From contig NZ_AP025282.1 of assembly GCF_024347215.1 (NCBI RefSeq), forward strand, positions 2,790,001 through 2,854,000: a stretch of DNA of 64,000 nt, read 5' to 3'. Position 1 is the first letter of the stretch; each line of letters begins with the position of its first letter. Below the pieces are notes generated by a model that saw nothing but the letters and a program-made list of their open reading frames with translations, was not told the DNA's origin and did no database searches. The translations under genes were made by a program, and so were the position numbers. The DNA comes from Aliamphritea ceti (lineage in GTDB: Bacteria > Pseudomonadota > Gammaproteobacteria > Pseudomonadales > Balneatricaceae). Of the stretch, positions 1-8,138 are shown piece after piece.

Positions 1-896
1 GCGAAACCTTGTGCCCAGGTGCTTAGCTTTGGGCCTAACTTAAGAGCGATGGTCGCAAACTTCTGGATCAGCGGAATTAAAACCGGTATTAACTTAGAGC
101 CAATGCGGTTACGTAGGCCAGAAACCACTGCGCTCATATTGGTCATTTTATCGGTAAAGTCTTCAGAAGCTTTTACACTTTTTTCTGACATCACCAGACC
201 CAGCTCCCGGGCTTCCTGCCGCATTTTTTTAATGCCGTCAGCGCCAGCAGCAGCCATCTGTACTAACTTTACACCCTCAGAATCAAAGAGCTTCATAGCC
301 AGAGCATTTCGCTTCATTGGATCCTGTACGCGACCGAGCGCATCTAGCGCCTCCATCATGAGCGTTTCAGTGTTTTTCATTTTTCCGCCAGAACCTTCCA
401 GCTCTAACCCCAGCGCTTTAATGGCATCCTTTGCAGCACCAGTGCCCATTGAGGCTTCAGCGGCACGCCTTCCATAGCGTTGAACGGCCATATCAAATGT
501 AGAAGCAGATACACCCGAGCGGTCAGCTGCGTATCTCATTTCCTGTAAAGCTTCGGCACCAAGATTCAAGCGTAATGATGCCTTTCCGATATTGTCGCCA
601 GCTGAGGCAAAGTTTGTTGCTAGCCCTGCTATTGCCCCACCAGCAGCAAGAGACAAGCCCGTTGCCCATTTTGCCGCACCAGCAAAGGCTCTGCCTGCAT
701 TAGCCATACTCTTAGCAGATCGTTTTAAATCCCGATTAAATTGCTTTAATCCAGCCTGCCGGCCCATCTTATTCATGGCCCGGTTTACCTTATCAATCGG
801 TGCTTTGATTTTTTCAATGCGCCCATTGATTTTTTGCATGGGCTTACTGAGCTTATCGATCGCGCCAATGATTACGGAAAGACGTTTTTTAGCCAT
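1..896 (-). CDS. Phage tail tape measure protein (partial, N-terminal part)
   Basis: The reading frame opens at ATG 896 and runs off the left edge, so about 298 N-terminal codons are visible. The first 65 residues are lysine-rich and helical. A Gly/Ala-rich stretch follows (about residues 70-100), and then the ASAGDNIGKASLRLNLG-type segment typical of tape measure proteins of contractile-tailed phages. This protein sets tail length and is built around by the tail chaperones. Position supports the call: it follows the tail tube gene and the frameshifting chaperone gene, as in P2- and Mu-like tails. Its start overlaps the end of the gpE-type frame by 8 nt. The C-terminus and downstream tail genes are outside the window. 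Confidence 0.87.
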   Translation of the reverse strand, partial: MAKKRLSVIIGAIDKLSKPMQKINGRIEKIKAPIDKVNRAMNKMGRQAGLKQFNRDLKRSAKSMANAGRAFAGAAKWATGLSLAAGGAIAGLATNFASAGDNIGKASLRLNLGAEALQEMRYAADRSGVSASTFDMAVQRYGRRAAEASMGTGAAKDAIKALGLELEGSGGKMKNTETLMMEALDALGRVQDPMKRNALAMKLFDSEGVKLVQMAAAGADGIKKMRQEARELGLVMSEKSVKASEDFTDKMTNMSAVVSGLRNRIGSKLIPVLIPLIQKFATIALKLGPKLSTWAQGF

Positions 897-1056
897 CGGG
901 AGTTATCTCACTATTAATTCGATTGCACTGGCTTGCCCAGAACAGCAGATCTGGAAGTGTCATTACATTTAATTCGGAGGGTGGAAACTTAAAGGCATAT
1001 GCGATGTTGCCGATCAGGTCCCTAATGTTTCCAGGAACTGACCGGCAAAGGGGTTT
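889..1056 (-). CDS. GpE-type tail chaperone extension reached by -1 frameshift
   Basis: Directly after the chaperone stop (1014-1016), the -1 frame stays open from the end of that gene to a TAA at 889-891. It encodes a P2 GpE-like segment: DLIGNIAYAFKFPPSEL, then a MTLPDLLFWA motif. No ATG or GTG with a ribosome binding site starts this frame, so it is probably made only as a fusion with the upstream gene (889-1313, about 141 residues). That arrangement is established for P2 gpE/E+E', for lambda G/GT and for Mu. The frame overlaps the tape measure start. The exact slip point is inferred. Confidence 0.75.
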   Translation of the reverse strand, partial: KPLCRSVPGNIRDLIGNIAYAFKFPPSELNVMTLPDLLFWASQCNRINSEITPDG

Positions 1057-1313
1057 ACCAGTTTCATTACTTCCATAGCGTCTGTGGCGTTCAAACGTTC
1101 AATAGTTGATGGTGGAACGCCTGCCATCTTTGACGCCAAGTGCATGCTTGGCAATACCATTCCTTCACCTTCAACCATCATAGGCAGATTCATCAAGTCC
1201 TTACCGGTAGGTTCGTTAAAGATCAGCTCTGTTACGCTGTCTCCATGCGCCTGAACGCCGTGTGTAGTAAGAGTTATTTTTTTAGGCCACAGGCCTTCCG
1301 TGATATCAGCCAT
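1014..1313 (-). CDS. Phage tail assembly chaperone (Mu gp41/TAC-like)
   Basis: A 99-residue soluble protein with a beta-rich N-terminal half (about residues 10-35) followed by a helical part ending in LVNPFAGQFLETLGT. Size, layout and position between tail tube and tape measure match the tail assembly chaperones of Mu- and P2-like phages, which bind the tape measure during tail tube polymerisation. The start codon overlaps the tail tube stop, which suggests translational coupling. A likely -1 frameshift near the 3' end yields a longer form with a GpE domain. Confidence 0.8.
   Translation of the reverse strand: MADITEGLWPKKITLTTHGVQAHGDSVTELIFNEPTGKDLMNLPMMVEGEGMVLPSMHLASKMAGVPPSTIERLNATDAMEVMKLVNPFAGQFLETLGT
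1050..1056 (-). promoter_or_regulatory. Candidate -1 slippery heptamer A AAC CCC
   Basis: In the chaperone reading frame the mRNA reads GTA AAC CCC TTT. A AAC CCC fits the X XXY YYZ rule for tandem -1 slippage. It lies about 34 nt before the zero-frame stop, and the -1 frame beyond it is open through the GpE-like sequence. The efficiency of this particular heptamer is unknown. Confidence 0.55.
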
Positions 1314-1678
1314 TATTTAACTTCCTCTGCAGATTCGCCTTCAAATTTAAACGGGATCTTGCCTTCTTCAGCGTTCACTTCACCTTCGCCCGTTTGCCAG
1401 GCATTACGCAGAACGATTGATTTACCGGTTGCCAATTCTGCGGTAATAGTTGCATTGTCTAAATCAAGAAACTTAGCAACATCCAATGACTTGTTGTCGA
1501 ATAATTCACCCGAAATATAAGGTACTTGCGCCACTTCTTTAAAGTGATGCTCAAATGAAGAATCAGAACCTGATTCACGCTTCGGACGACCCAAGTTATA
1601 GGTAATACCCGCGCTAACGCTGTATTGCTGACCGTCAACTTTGAAGAAGATACGACCAGATACTAGTTTGTTTGACAT
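1313..1678 (-). CDS. Phage tail tube protein (Mu gpM-like)
   Basis: A 121-residue beta-rich protein beginning MSNKLVSGRIFFKVDGQQYS. The opening strand and the length match the Mu/P2-type tail tube family, the inner tube of contractile tails. It sits immediately downstream of the tail sheath gene (12 nt gap) and overlaps the chaperone start by 1 nt, the standard sheath-tube-chaperone-tape order. The acidic C-terminus (GESAEEVK) is unremarkable. Little else could fit this slot. Confidence 0.85.
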   Translation of the reverse strand: MSNKLVSGRIFFKVDGQQYSVSAGITYNLGRPKRESGSDSSFEHHFKEVAQVPYISGELFDNKSLDVAKFLDLDNATITAELATGKSIVLRNAWQTGEGEVNAEEGKIPFKFEGESAEEVK

Positions 1679-1690
1679 AATTGATGCCTC

Positions 1691-3151
1691 TTATAAACGG
1701 AAGTCGATACGTGCGGCCATGATGCGCAGCTGATTCATTAAATCTGGCGGCAAAATCATGTTTAATCGGTTTGGATCGTTCGGATCAATACCAATCTGCA
1801 TATCAGTTTTGAATTGCTCAACACTTTCGATCAGGCCTGCGTCTGCCCAATCCCCCGCCAGCGCCACCATTTCATTCTTCATGCCTTTGGGTGTCATGAC
1901 GTTATCGCCACGGGAGCCATCTTTACCCAACTTAAAGCGCGGGAATTTTTGTAATACACGCGCTCGCCAGCTGTAGCGCAGATAGCTCAGCGTGAATAGC
2001 GTGTTTAAATCCAGATAGCTTGGGTCAGGTGCACCGAATTCATTTTCGGTATAAGTGGTAACCGCTCGCTCAATTCGCACAACACCGCCGGCATCGGTGT
2101 AACAAGTGCTGATGCCATCAAACAGTAAGAGATTACGCTCTGAATCTTCAAAGCGAACGGACGGCGCTGGCGCCATATCGCCTAACAGGCCAAGTGTCTG
2201 AAATGGCCGAGCCGGATCATTCTGCGCAGAGAATGCAATCTGTGCAGCGATCATTGCCGCCCGAGATTCCGGATTAAGTGGATAGCCTGATGATTCAAAA
2301 ATAGATAGATGCGGACTGTTACGGCTCTGGCCCAACGTTGTTAAGGCTGAATGATTGCCTCGATGTGCTGCGATCGCGATTCCGTCAATGGCTTTTAGCG
2401 GACCAAAACGAACTGTTAGTTCTGTTTCAAGCGCGGTCAGGTTTGATGCGTCAGTCCATGGCATAGTAATGACATTGAACCAGGTGTCGCCAAATACACT
2501 GATAACATCTGAAATATTGGGATTACCTGACCCCGGTGTTTTCTGTGCAACACTCGCGCCTACACCTGCTGGGAAAGTCTGACCGGTGAAGTAATTAAAG
2601 CGCACATCAATTGCCGTGCCGTTTTCCCCTTTATGCTTGGCAGTAAGCGATACTTTATCTGCTGATGCGGTTGCTGTTATGGGGTAATCAGAGCTCGCCG
2701 GAATCGCTGCAGCAACAGCCGTTGCAATCTGTTCGGCGGTATCATCTTTTGAAACGCCAACCTGCAACACCTTGCCCGCAATATACAGATTCAAGGTGCC
2801 GGCAACTGTTGCTGGTCCTGTGAATGTAATATCTTTCACCGCCGCTGCCCCGGCATCGTTATCAAGGACAGGAATGCAGATCAGTTTTGTGACCTGATCA
2901 TTCAGCTTATAGCGCTCAACCATATCAGCCAGCATAGAGCCCTTGCCAAATAATGGCGCTGCCTGGCTGGGTGTTGTTACCTGCACTTGCTCAAGTGGCG
3001 TTGCTGTACCTGCGCTAAGCATTTGCCCGATCAGCAATACTGTATAAGGCTGGCCGACCAGACCCTGAATGGCAAAGTCGTTATTAAACTCAGCATACGC
3101 ACCAGGTACACGCCAGTTACTGGGCATGTATTCGAAACTAATCTGACTCAT
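1691..3151 (-). CDS. Phage tail sheath protein (Mu gpL-like)
   Basis: A 486-residue protein when started at ATG 3151, which has a GGAG sequence about 9 nt upstream; an in-frame non-ATG start 9 codons earlier lacks support. The N-terminus reads MSQISFEYMPSNWRVPGAYAEF, a typical Mu-like sheath start. A central variable insert (about residues 110-200) is followed by a conserved C-terminal domain ending in MILPPDLMNQLRIMAARIDFRL, which carries the sheath-to-sheath contacts. Presence of a sheath shows that the phage is a myovirus with a contractile tail. The start overlaps the small DUF2635 gene. Confidence 0.92.
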   Translation of the reverse strand: MSQISFEYMPSNWRVPGAYAEFNNDFAIQGLVGQPYTVLLIGQMLSAGTATPLEQVQVTTPSQAAPLFGKGSMLADMVERYKLNDQVTKLICIPVLDNDAGAAAVKDITFTGPATVAGTLNLYIAGKVLQVGVSKDDTAEQIATAVAAAIPASSDYPITATASADKVSLTAKHKGENGTAIDVRFNYFTGQTFPAGVGASVAQKTPGSGNPNISDVISVFGDTWFNVITMPWTDASNLTALETELTVRFGPLKAIDGIAIAAHRGNHSALTTLGQSRNSPHLSIFESSGYPLNPESRAAMIAAQIAFSAQNDPARPFQTLGLLGDMAPAPSVRFEDSERNLLLFDGISTCYTDAGGVVRIERAVTTYTENEFGAPDPSYLDLNTLFTLSYLRYSWRARVLQKFPRFKLGKDGSRGDNVMTPKGMKNEMVALAGDWADAGLIESVEQFKTDMQIGIDPNDPNRLNMILPPDLMNQLRIMAARIDFRL

Positions 3152-3311
3152 TGGTTTTACTCCGCTTAGTACAATCAATCAGCGAGCCATCTTTAAGCCG
3201 CCGGCTAACAGTTGTAGTTAATTCAACCTCTGCGGGCTTATCTGTCACGCACAGAGAATCCGACAGCCGGCACTGATGCCCCGGCTGGGCTTTTACTTTT
3301 ATGATGGGCAT
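3138..3311 (-). CDS. DUF2635-type small phage protein (Mu gp38-like)
   Basis: A 57-residue ORF starting at ATG 3311 (MPIIKVKAQPGHQCRL) and ending at TAG 3138, overlapping the sheath start by 14 nt. The motif VSRRLKDGSLI near the C-terminus matches the RRLxDGxL signature of DUF2635 proteins, which sit just before the sheath gene in Mu-like tail modules. The function is unknown in the family. The position and overlap make it a real gene despite its length. Confidence 0.75.
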   Translation of the reverse strand: MPIIKVKAQPGHQCRLSDSLCVTDKPAEVELTTTVSRRLKDGSLIDCTKRSKTNESD

Positions 3312-3319
3312 AACTGGTC

Positions 3320-4180
3320 CTAATCGAGCGAAAGAGTGTCTTTAGCCTCAGGCAGTGTTGTTGATGGGTTTGTTTGCCAATCGACATCCGCATGATTGAA
3401 ATCAACCAGATCACCGCTATCTGGCGGCTCTGTTCGGTAATCCAAATCAAACGAGAGCAACCTGTGCTCATAATTGAGCCGGCCAACTGATGAAAAACGG
3501 CTGCTGATATCGGTTATATCAAGCGCTGATCCAGGCAACAGCTGAGCATCTGGGTGCAGTATCGCTTCTATCTGAATCGTTAAGGCTTCAAGGGTATTTT
3601 CAGCGGTAACATCTGCAAGCGTTTTAACATTTACTTCAAGCTTTGCCGCCCGTTTCTGCACGCCGTTATCTGATTCGATTTGCGTATCGTCTATCCGGAC
3701 GCCAATGCAAGGGAATGAATCACAGTTAGCGAAGCCCAGACGGGTTGCAAATACATTAGGACCGGCTGTCGTGTTACCTGTCAGTGCCACGCGAGCCGCC
3801 TCACGAATTCCGCTTTGCTCGCCCTCTGCGATCGTCTGAAGCGTTGTTACTTCTGCGTCGATGATGATGCCGCACACGCCTGAATCTTTGTCGTACAGGT
3901 CGCCACGATCCTCGATTGATATCAAATAGCCAGGATGCGCCTCTTCAAGCACCGCAATTACTTCATCTTTCAGCTCTGAAGCTGACTTATAACCTTTATC
4001 CCAAATAGAAAACCGTACCCGATCGCCTTCCGCCCCGTATGGCCCGTGCTCATCTTCGGGAGTGAATTGGCTTTCAATGCGATATAAAATTGCCGGAACG
4101 TTATTACCTTCAGGTACGATCAACGGATATAGCTTTGCTGATAAGCCGCCTAGCCATTCTGTTATAGCTTTCTCGATCAT
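3320..4180 (-). CDS. Tail completion/terminator-like protein with two domains
   Basis: A 286-residue protein in the tail terminator slot. Residues 1-120 (MIEKAITEWLGGLSAKLYPL to about VTTLQ) resemble DUF3168-type tail completion proteins. Residues 125-286 start again with an IREAARVAL helix and contain TRLGFANCDSFPCIGV and a terminal LLSFDLDYRTE strand, a layout like lambda gpU-type tail terminators. Each half has the size of a complete terminator-fold protein, so this looks like a fusion of two tail-end genes. Its start overlaps the gp10-like gene by 4 nt. The domain calls come from reading and are not database-verified. Confidence 0.6.
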   Translation of the reverse strand: MIEKAITEWLGGLSAKLYPLIVPEGNNVPAILYRIESQFTPEDEHGPYGAEGDRVRFSIWDKGYKSASELKDEVIAVLEEAHPGYLISIEDRGDLYDKDSGVCGIIIDAEVTTLQTIAEGEQSGIREAARVALTGNTTAGPNVFATRLGFANCDSFPCIGVRIDDTQIESDNGVQKRAAKLEVNVKTLADVTAENTLEALTIQIEAILHPDAQLLPGSALDITDISSRFSSVGRLNYEHRLLSFDLDYRTEPPDSGDLVDFNHADVDWQTNPSTTLPEAKDTLSLD

Positions 4181-4605
4181 AATTTCTTTAACTCCCGATC
4201 AACGACGCTGGCGTATTCTTGTTCAACAAGGCTTCTTGTTTGATCAAGTGCTTTCTGAATAAAAGGCTGTTTACTGGTGTGTTTAGTGCCGTACTCCATA
4301 AACCGGCCCTTATATGCCTGACTAACCTTCTTGCCGATACCTGACTGGTCAACTGACATTACTTTGCCGAACGGGCCAATTACTGAATAAGCACGTCCAC
4401 CAGCAACATCTGTTTTTGTTCTGGCTGTGACACCTTCTGCCAACGCGCCTGATTCACCTCGAGGGGCGAGCGCCTTCATTTTTTCTTTTACAAGCTTTGA
4501 AGAACGTCGGGTAGCGACTTTCGTCACCTTGATGCGTACGTTGTTAGAAAACTTTTCCAGTGAGTTAACGACTTCAGCCACGTTGACACTGGATGCATCA
4601 GCCAT
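4177..4605 (-). CDS. HK97 gp10-like tail/head-tail component
   Basis: A 142-residue basic protein. The pattern of an N-terminal helix, a central ALAPRGESGALAEGVTAR segment and GRFMEYGTKHTSKQPFIQKAL near the end is characteristic of the HK97-gp10-like family. Its members act at the neck, joining or capping the tail. It overlaps both neighbours by a few bases (4 nt downstream, 8 nt upstream), placing it in one translationally coupled set with the closure protein and tail terminator. Confidence 0.85.
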   Translation of the reverse strand: MADASSVNVAEVVNSLEKFSNNVRIKVTKVATRRSSKLVKEKMKALAPRGESGALAEGVTARTKTDVAGGRAYSVIGPFGKVMSVDQSGIGKKVSQAYKGRFMEYGTKHTSKQPFIQKALDQTRSLVEQEYASVVDRELKKL

Positions 4606-4918
4606 CTGTCCACTCCTCGCACTTTAAATCCAAATAGCGGTTTGTTGGGTCTGGCAAAACCGCCATGATTCTTAGCTTTCTATCACCATGCTTAAGCCGC
4701 ATATCATCGCTTACACCTGGACGATTGCGGATCCGGACAGAGACAACTATAAAATTCTGTGTTTGATCTGAATCTTTGGTTTCACGGCCTGAAAGATTCT
4801 TAACATCTGCCTTTATTTTTTTTAACGCCGTGTCGACCCAGGTAACTTCTTCTTCAGAGAAATCATTCTTAGTTGTTGTCTTTACCTGCAGTGTTACCCG
4901 GTGCGGAAATTGCTGCAT
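4598..4918 (-). CDS. Phage head closure protein (head-tail joining)
   Basis: A 106-residue protein. ATG 4918 is preferred because a GAGG sits 6 nt before it; the in-frame TTG 4 codons upstream would include that GAGG in coding sequence. MQQFPHRVTLQVKTTT at the start and LKCEEW near the end match the small beta-barrel SPP1 gp16/lambda FII-type joining family (PF05521). It plugs the portal vertex after packaging and receives the tail. Confidence 0.85.
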   Translation of the reverse strand: MQQFPHRVTLQVKTTTKNDFSEEEVTWVDTALKKIKADVKNLSGRETKDSDQTQNFIVVSVRIRNRPGVSDDMRLKHGDRKLRIMAVLPDPTNRYLDLKCEEWTDG

Positions 4919-4919
4919 A

Positions 4920-5480
4920 TCACACCTCAAGAACCCGGTAGTTACTCAGCAAAGAAGAGACAGAGAATTCAACTTCACCAGCCACGGCGCCTGCAGCTTC
5001 TCTATTTCTGAACCAATGACCAACCAGTAAACGAATTGCCTGCTTAATGTCATCCGGTACGTCTTCAGCGGCGCCATAACCACATGTAAAGTTAATTGTT
5101 ACTGGTTGTGGATGAGGCGTTTTTACTGCTGGCACAGACATTAATAACTGCACTTTACCGACGATTTCTGCTGTATTTATGAAGTAGTTCGCAGCAGGTA
5201 AAGTGACCTTTTCTCCTGACGTATTGAGATAATCAACAGACTCAACAGTTAGCAGGTTAGGTGTTAGTTCGATACTTGATTTAAATTCGCCAACGTATTG
5301 TTTTTCCTGCCGAATTATCGGCCTATTCATACGGCCTTCGCAAAACAGCATCGCTGATTTTATATAGCTTTCAATCAGGCCATCTTCATCTGTAATATCA
5401 GCGTCCAGCATGCACTGAACACGGGCGTCTTCCAGAGTAATAGGCGTCTCCGCCGGCGGTGTTGCATCGATAATCGGCAT
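4920..5480 (-). CDS. Head-tail connector (gp6-like adaptor)
   Basis: A 186-residue protein. The N-terminal helical segment (ITLEDARVQCMLDADITDED, then LIESYIKSAM) is the signature of gp6-like head-tail connectors, which form a ring below the portal. The C-terminal half has a beta region and a final helical IKQAIRLLVGHWFRNREA element also typical of the family. Its stop is 1 nt from the head closure start. A stem-loop precedes the gene on the transcript (5514-5533). Confidence 0.85.
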   Translation of the reverse strand: MPIIDATPPAETPITLEDARVQCMLDADITDEDGLIESYIKSAMLFCEGRMNRPIIRQEKQYVGEFKSSIELTPNLLTVESVDYLNTSGEKVTLPAANYFINTAEIVGKVQLLMSVPAVKTPHPQPVTINFTCGYGAAEDVPDDIKQAIRLLVGHWFRNREAAGAVAGEVEFSVSSLLSNYRVLEV

Positions 5481-5513
5481 AGTCGTTTACTCACTAAACA
5501 GTCTCAACGAAGA

Positions 5514-5533
5514 ACACCGGCAGTTGCCGGTGT
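5514..5533. repeat. Inverted repeat (9-bp stem) in the head operon
   Basis: ACACCGGCA GT TGCCGGTGT is a perfect 9-bp stem with a 2-nt spacer, between the small head protein and the connector gene. The T-run follows it on the plus strand, so it resembles a plus-strand terminator. On the late (minus) transcript it would be a stable hairpin without a U-tract. Confidence 0.6.
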
Positions 5534-5550
5534 TTTTGATTCAGATTGCT

Positions 5551-5754
5551 TTATGCTGCTGGGTCTTCTTTCTTTTGTTCAGCTTCTTCAGCTGTACCTG
5601 GTTCAACGACAAGCTTAGCGTCAATCAACTTCTGAACTTTGTCGGCCTCGAAACCTGCAATATCGCCCTTTGAATAACGGCTCCAAGGCTTGATGAATTC
5701 AACAGATATCAGTTCGTTTTTTGGTTCTTCTTGCTTGGTTGCTTTACCGGCCAT
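5551..5754 (-). CDS. Small phage head-region protein, unknown function
   Basis: A 67-residue charged protein. The core VEFIKPWSRYSKGDIAGF followed by DKVQKLIDAKLV is a recurring small-protein pattern found between capsid and connector genes in many phages (a Y-x-x-G-D-x-A-x-F motif then a short helix). The C-terminal 15 residues are mostly E, K and A, probably disordered. The function is not established; a role in head decoration or assembly is inferred from position only. Hairpins flank it on both sides. Confidence 0.65.
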   Translation of the reverse strand: MAGKATKQEEPKNELISVEFIKPWSRYSKGDIAGFEADKVQKLIDAKLVVEPGTAEEAEQKKEDPAA

Positions 5755-5789
5755 GGTTGTATCTCCTGGCTTTGGTTAATGATCAAAGA

Positions 5790-5806
5790 CAGGGCGGTAT
5801 GCCCTG
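5790..5806 (-). terminator. Weak terminator-like hairpin after the capsid gene
   Basis: CAGGGC-5 nt-GCCCTG lies 13 nt after the capsid gene stop. On the minus strand it is followed by TCTTTG, a weak U-tract. It may be an attenuator or an mRNA-stability element rather than a full terminator. Confidence 0.45.
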
Positions 5807-5819
5807 CCGTAAACTGTAA

Positions 5820-7100
5820 TTACCAGGTAACAGCAGAACCCATTGCCAAGCCTTCCGGATGGCGGAAGCCAACATCATGCTCAAGCACTACACGAATCAA
5901 TGACTGATTACGGGCAAAGGCAGAAACCAAATTGCCAGAACCGTCCTTGTAAGTGGCTTCCTTAGAGAAGTCGACACTCATATCACCGTCTTCACCGATC
6001 ACAACGTCATTCCAATCACCAAAATAGATTTCGGTCTCATTTGAGCCTGTGCCCAGGTTTGATGGAATCGTGTTTGTATGCTCAATCGGATAGCCTTTCA
6101 GAAGACCTTCCTTCATTTCTGGATACACTTTATTGCCGTTACCATCGCGTAAACCGAATAACGTCATGTAGGTACGCGGTGACAAGCCCCAGCCCGGGTT
6201 GACCAGCATGCTGTCACTACCCATAAGCTTAAGAATCAGGCTATCCAGGTAAGCATCAATTGTGTTCAGGTCTGCAGTACCTGACCATGGAACAAGACGG
6301 CTGGCATCGGTCGCAATCTTCTTAAAACCTGTTGGAGTATCATTTGTACCATCATCGCGAAGGAAAGCTTTGTCTTCCCGGATCGCGATTGCATTCAACA
6401 TATCGCTAAGAACAAAGTCTTCAACGTTACGACCAGCATGACCGATCAGACTGTTCGAGATAGGAACCAATGTGATCATCGTTTTGGCAGAAAGCTTTAC
6501 ATCGCCAACTGTCGATTCCGTTGCCAGCACATCGCTTCCTTCACCAACATAGCTTGAGGTCGCGCCTGAAGATGCCCGCGGTAATGACATATTGCCGTTT
6601 GGTAACGGCATAGATCGCGCACCTAAGCGCCGAACGATAGTGCGCGGACGCAACAGCTCGATCACTTCGCTGTATGTGTTCTTCGGAATCAGAGCACCGC
6701 CACTTCCAGCAGCTGTCTGAATAGCCATTGATACACCCTTATCATTGAGCTCATTGGCCGCAAACTTCGACGCCAGCGCTAAGTCACCACCACCTGCAGC
6801 AACTGACATCGTGATTCGGGCCAGCGTTGCCCCCGGGTATTGTTCTGCTTCCTGCTTAACTATCACGCCAGGCGCTCCACCAGCAAAGGTTTCTACTGGA
6901 GTGGCAGCTGCTGCTGCCATCTTCTCAGCTTGCTCAAGACGGTTAATCTGCTGAGTCATGTTTTCGAAGTCTTTCGATAGCTGATCAAACTGAGTAATTT
7001 GTTCGGCAGTGATGGTGCCCGCTTTCTCTGCATCTGCCAGCAGTTGGATTTGTGCATTGATCTCCGCACGCTTGCGGCGGGCTTGTTCGATTGTAAGCAT
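5820..7100 (-). CDS. Major capsid protein (HK97 fold)
   Basis: A 426-residue protein. Residues 1-60 form a charged helical scaffold-like delta domain (LTIEQARRKRAEINAQIQLL onward). The capsid domain begins around residue 110-140 with the IQTAAGSGGALIPKNTYSEV strand and includes MSLPRASSGATSSYVGEG, the usual N-arm/E-loop region of HK97-type capsid proteins. The ending (RVVLEHDVGFRHPEGLAMGSAVTW) is typical. The N-terminal domain is expected to be removed by the adjacent S49 protease; the exact cleavage site cannot be read here. A strong terminator hairpin lies just upstream (7133-7157). Confidence 0.92.
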   Translation of the reverse strand: MLTIEQARRKRAEINAQIQLLADAEKAGTITAEQITQFDQLSKDFENMTQQINRLEQAEKMAAAAATPVETFAGGAPGVIVKQEAEQYPGATLARITMSVAAGGGDLALASKFAANELNDKGVSMAIQTAAGSGGALIPKNTYSEVIELLRPRTIVRRLGARSMPLPNGNMSLPRASSGATSSYVGEGSDVLATESTVGDVKLSAKTMITLVPISNSLIGHAGRNVEDFVLSDMLNAIAIREDKAFLRDDGTNDTPTGFKKIATDASRLVPWSGTADLNTIDAYLDSLILKLMGSDSMLVNPGWGLSPRTYMTLFGLRDGNGNKVYPEMKEGLLKGYPIEHTNTIPSNLGTGSNETEIYFGDWNDVVIGEDGDMSVDFSKEATYKDGSGNLVSAFARNQSLIRVVLEHDVGFRHPEGLAMGSAVTW

Positions 7101-7132
7101 TTGTTCTCACCTTTTTAGTGAATTAATGACAT

Positions 7133-7157
7133 AAAAAAAGCGGCTAATGCCGCTTCA
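7133..7157 (-). terminator. Rho-independent terminator between protease and capsid genes
   Basis: On the minus strand AAGCGGC ATTA GCCGCTT is followed by a run of T. The stem is perfect. It lies between the protease stop and the capsid start, inside the late operon, so it must be read through or must limit upstream-derived transcription of the capsid gene. Confidence 0.8.
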
Positions 7158-7178
7158 TGATCGAGCTCTGCCGCAGGG

Positions 7179-8138
7179 CTAAAGCTGAACCTGTTGGTTG
7201 ATAGCCGCAGCGCGGATACCGATAGAATTTTGTTTAGCGGGTTGAATGTACTTCTGGGCAATTTCGTTGATGGCTTCCTGAGCGGGCTTGATTTCATGGA
7301 TCAAACCACGGGCCATTGCCTGAGTAGCAGTAAACAAACGCGCTTGGGTATCAATGATTGATTGCACCGGGATGTCTAAATACTCTGCAACTGAACTGGT
7401 GAATATATCGTAGGCTTCATCTAGCTTACCGCTGATCTCTTCAGCTGCCTGTTCAGTCAATGCTTCGTGTGGGCTACAGTCATTTTTATGATTCCCCCGG
7501 TAAAAGGTGTTGTATTTAATACCTACCTCTTTTTCCCATTCACTTACTTCAACTGTTTCCATAATGACGCCAATCGAACCAGCACCACCCGTAGGGCTGC
7601 AGATAATTTTGCTGCAAGCAGCCGCCAAAAAATAAGCCGCTGAGTAAGCTGCAAAATTAATGATTGCTGTGATTGGTTTGATTTGTGTACAGGCGCGGAT
7701 AAAGTCGGCCAGTTCTTTACAGCCCATTGCATGGCCACCGCCAGAATGGAAATCAAGCACGACCTCCTCTACCTGGTCATGCTTCATTGCTAGGGTGATT
7801 TGTGTGCGCAGTCGTTCATAACTAATGAGCTCTGAACAGGCGTTATCGATCGTGCCACGGCGAGCAACCAACACCCCATGAACATTAATCACGGCTACTT
7901 TGCTAACAACTTTCAAACTACGCAATTCACGGTCGCGCTCTGACATTTCTGGAGCCGATGAGCCAGAAGGAATAGGCATCGAATCTTCTACATCCATTCC
8001 GATAGCATCTGCGGCCTGCCCTGTCAGGCGTGGTATTAGTACAGCTTTAACGCCGGCAACTACTTCAGGAGTCGCATATAGTGGCGTGTTAAATACCATG
8101 CTGGCCACATGGGGATAATTAATCATCAGCTTCGACAT
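7179..8138 (-). CDS. Prohead protease, S49/SppA-ClpP-fold family
   Basis: A 319-residue serine protease with the S49 layout: VVLDFHSGGGHAMG (glycine-rich oxyanion region, about residues 125-140), AYSAAYFLAAACSKI carrying the candidate catalytic serine, and GGAGSIGVIMETVEVS. The lysine of the Ser-Lys dyad probably lies further C-terminal (around YRGNHKND). Lambda gpC-type members cut portal and scaffold proteins inside the prohead. Its start overlaps the portal gene end by 13 nt. No internal scaffold start was identified. Confidence 0.88.
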   Translation of the reverse strand: MSKLMINYPHVASMVFNTPLYATPEVVAGVKAVLIPRLTGQAADAIGMDVEDSMPIPSGSSAPEMSERDRELRSLKVVSKVAVINVHGVLVARRGTIDNACSELISYERLRTQITLAMKHDQVEEVVLDFHSGGGHAMGCKELADFIRACTQIKPITAIINFAAYSAAYFLAAACSKIICSPTGGAGSIGVIMETVEVSEWEKEVGIKYNTFYRGNHKNDCSPHEALTEQAAEEISGKLDEAYDIFTSSVAEYLDIPVQSIIDTQARLFTATQAMARGLIHEIKPAQEAINEIAQKYIQPAKQNSIGIRAAAINQQVQL

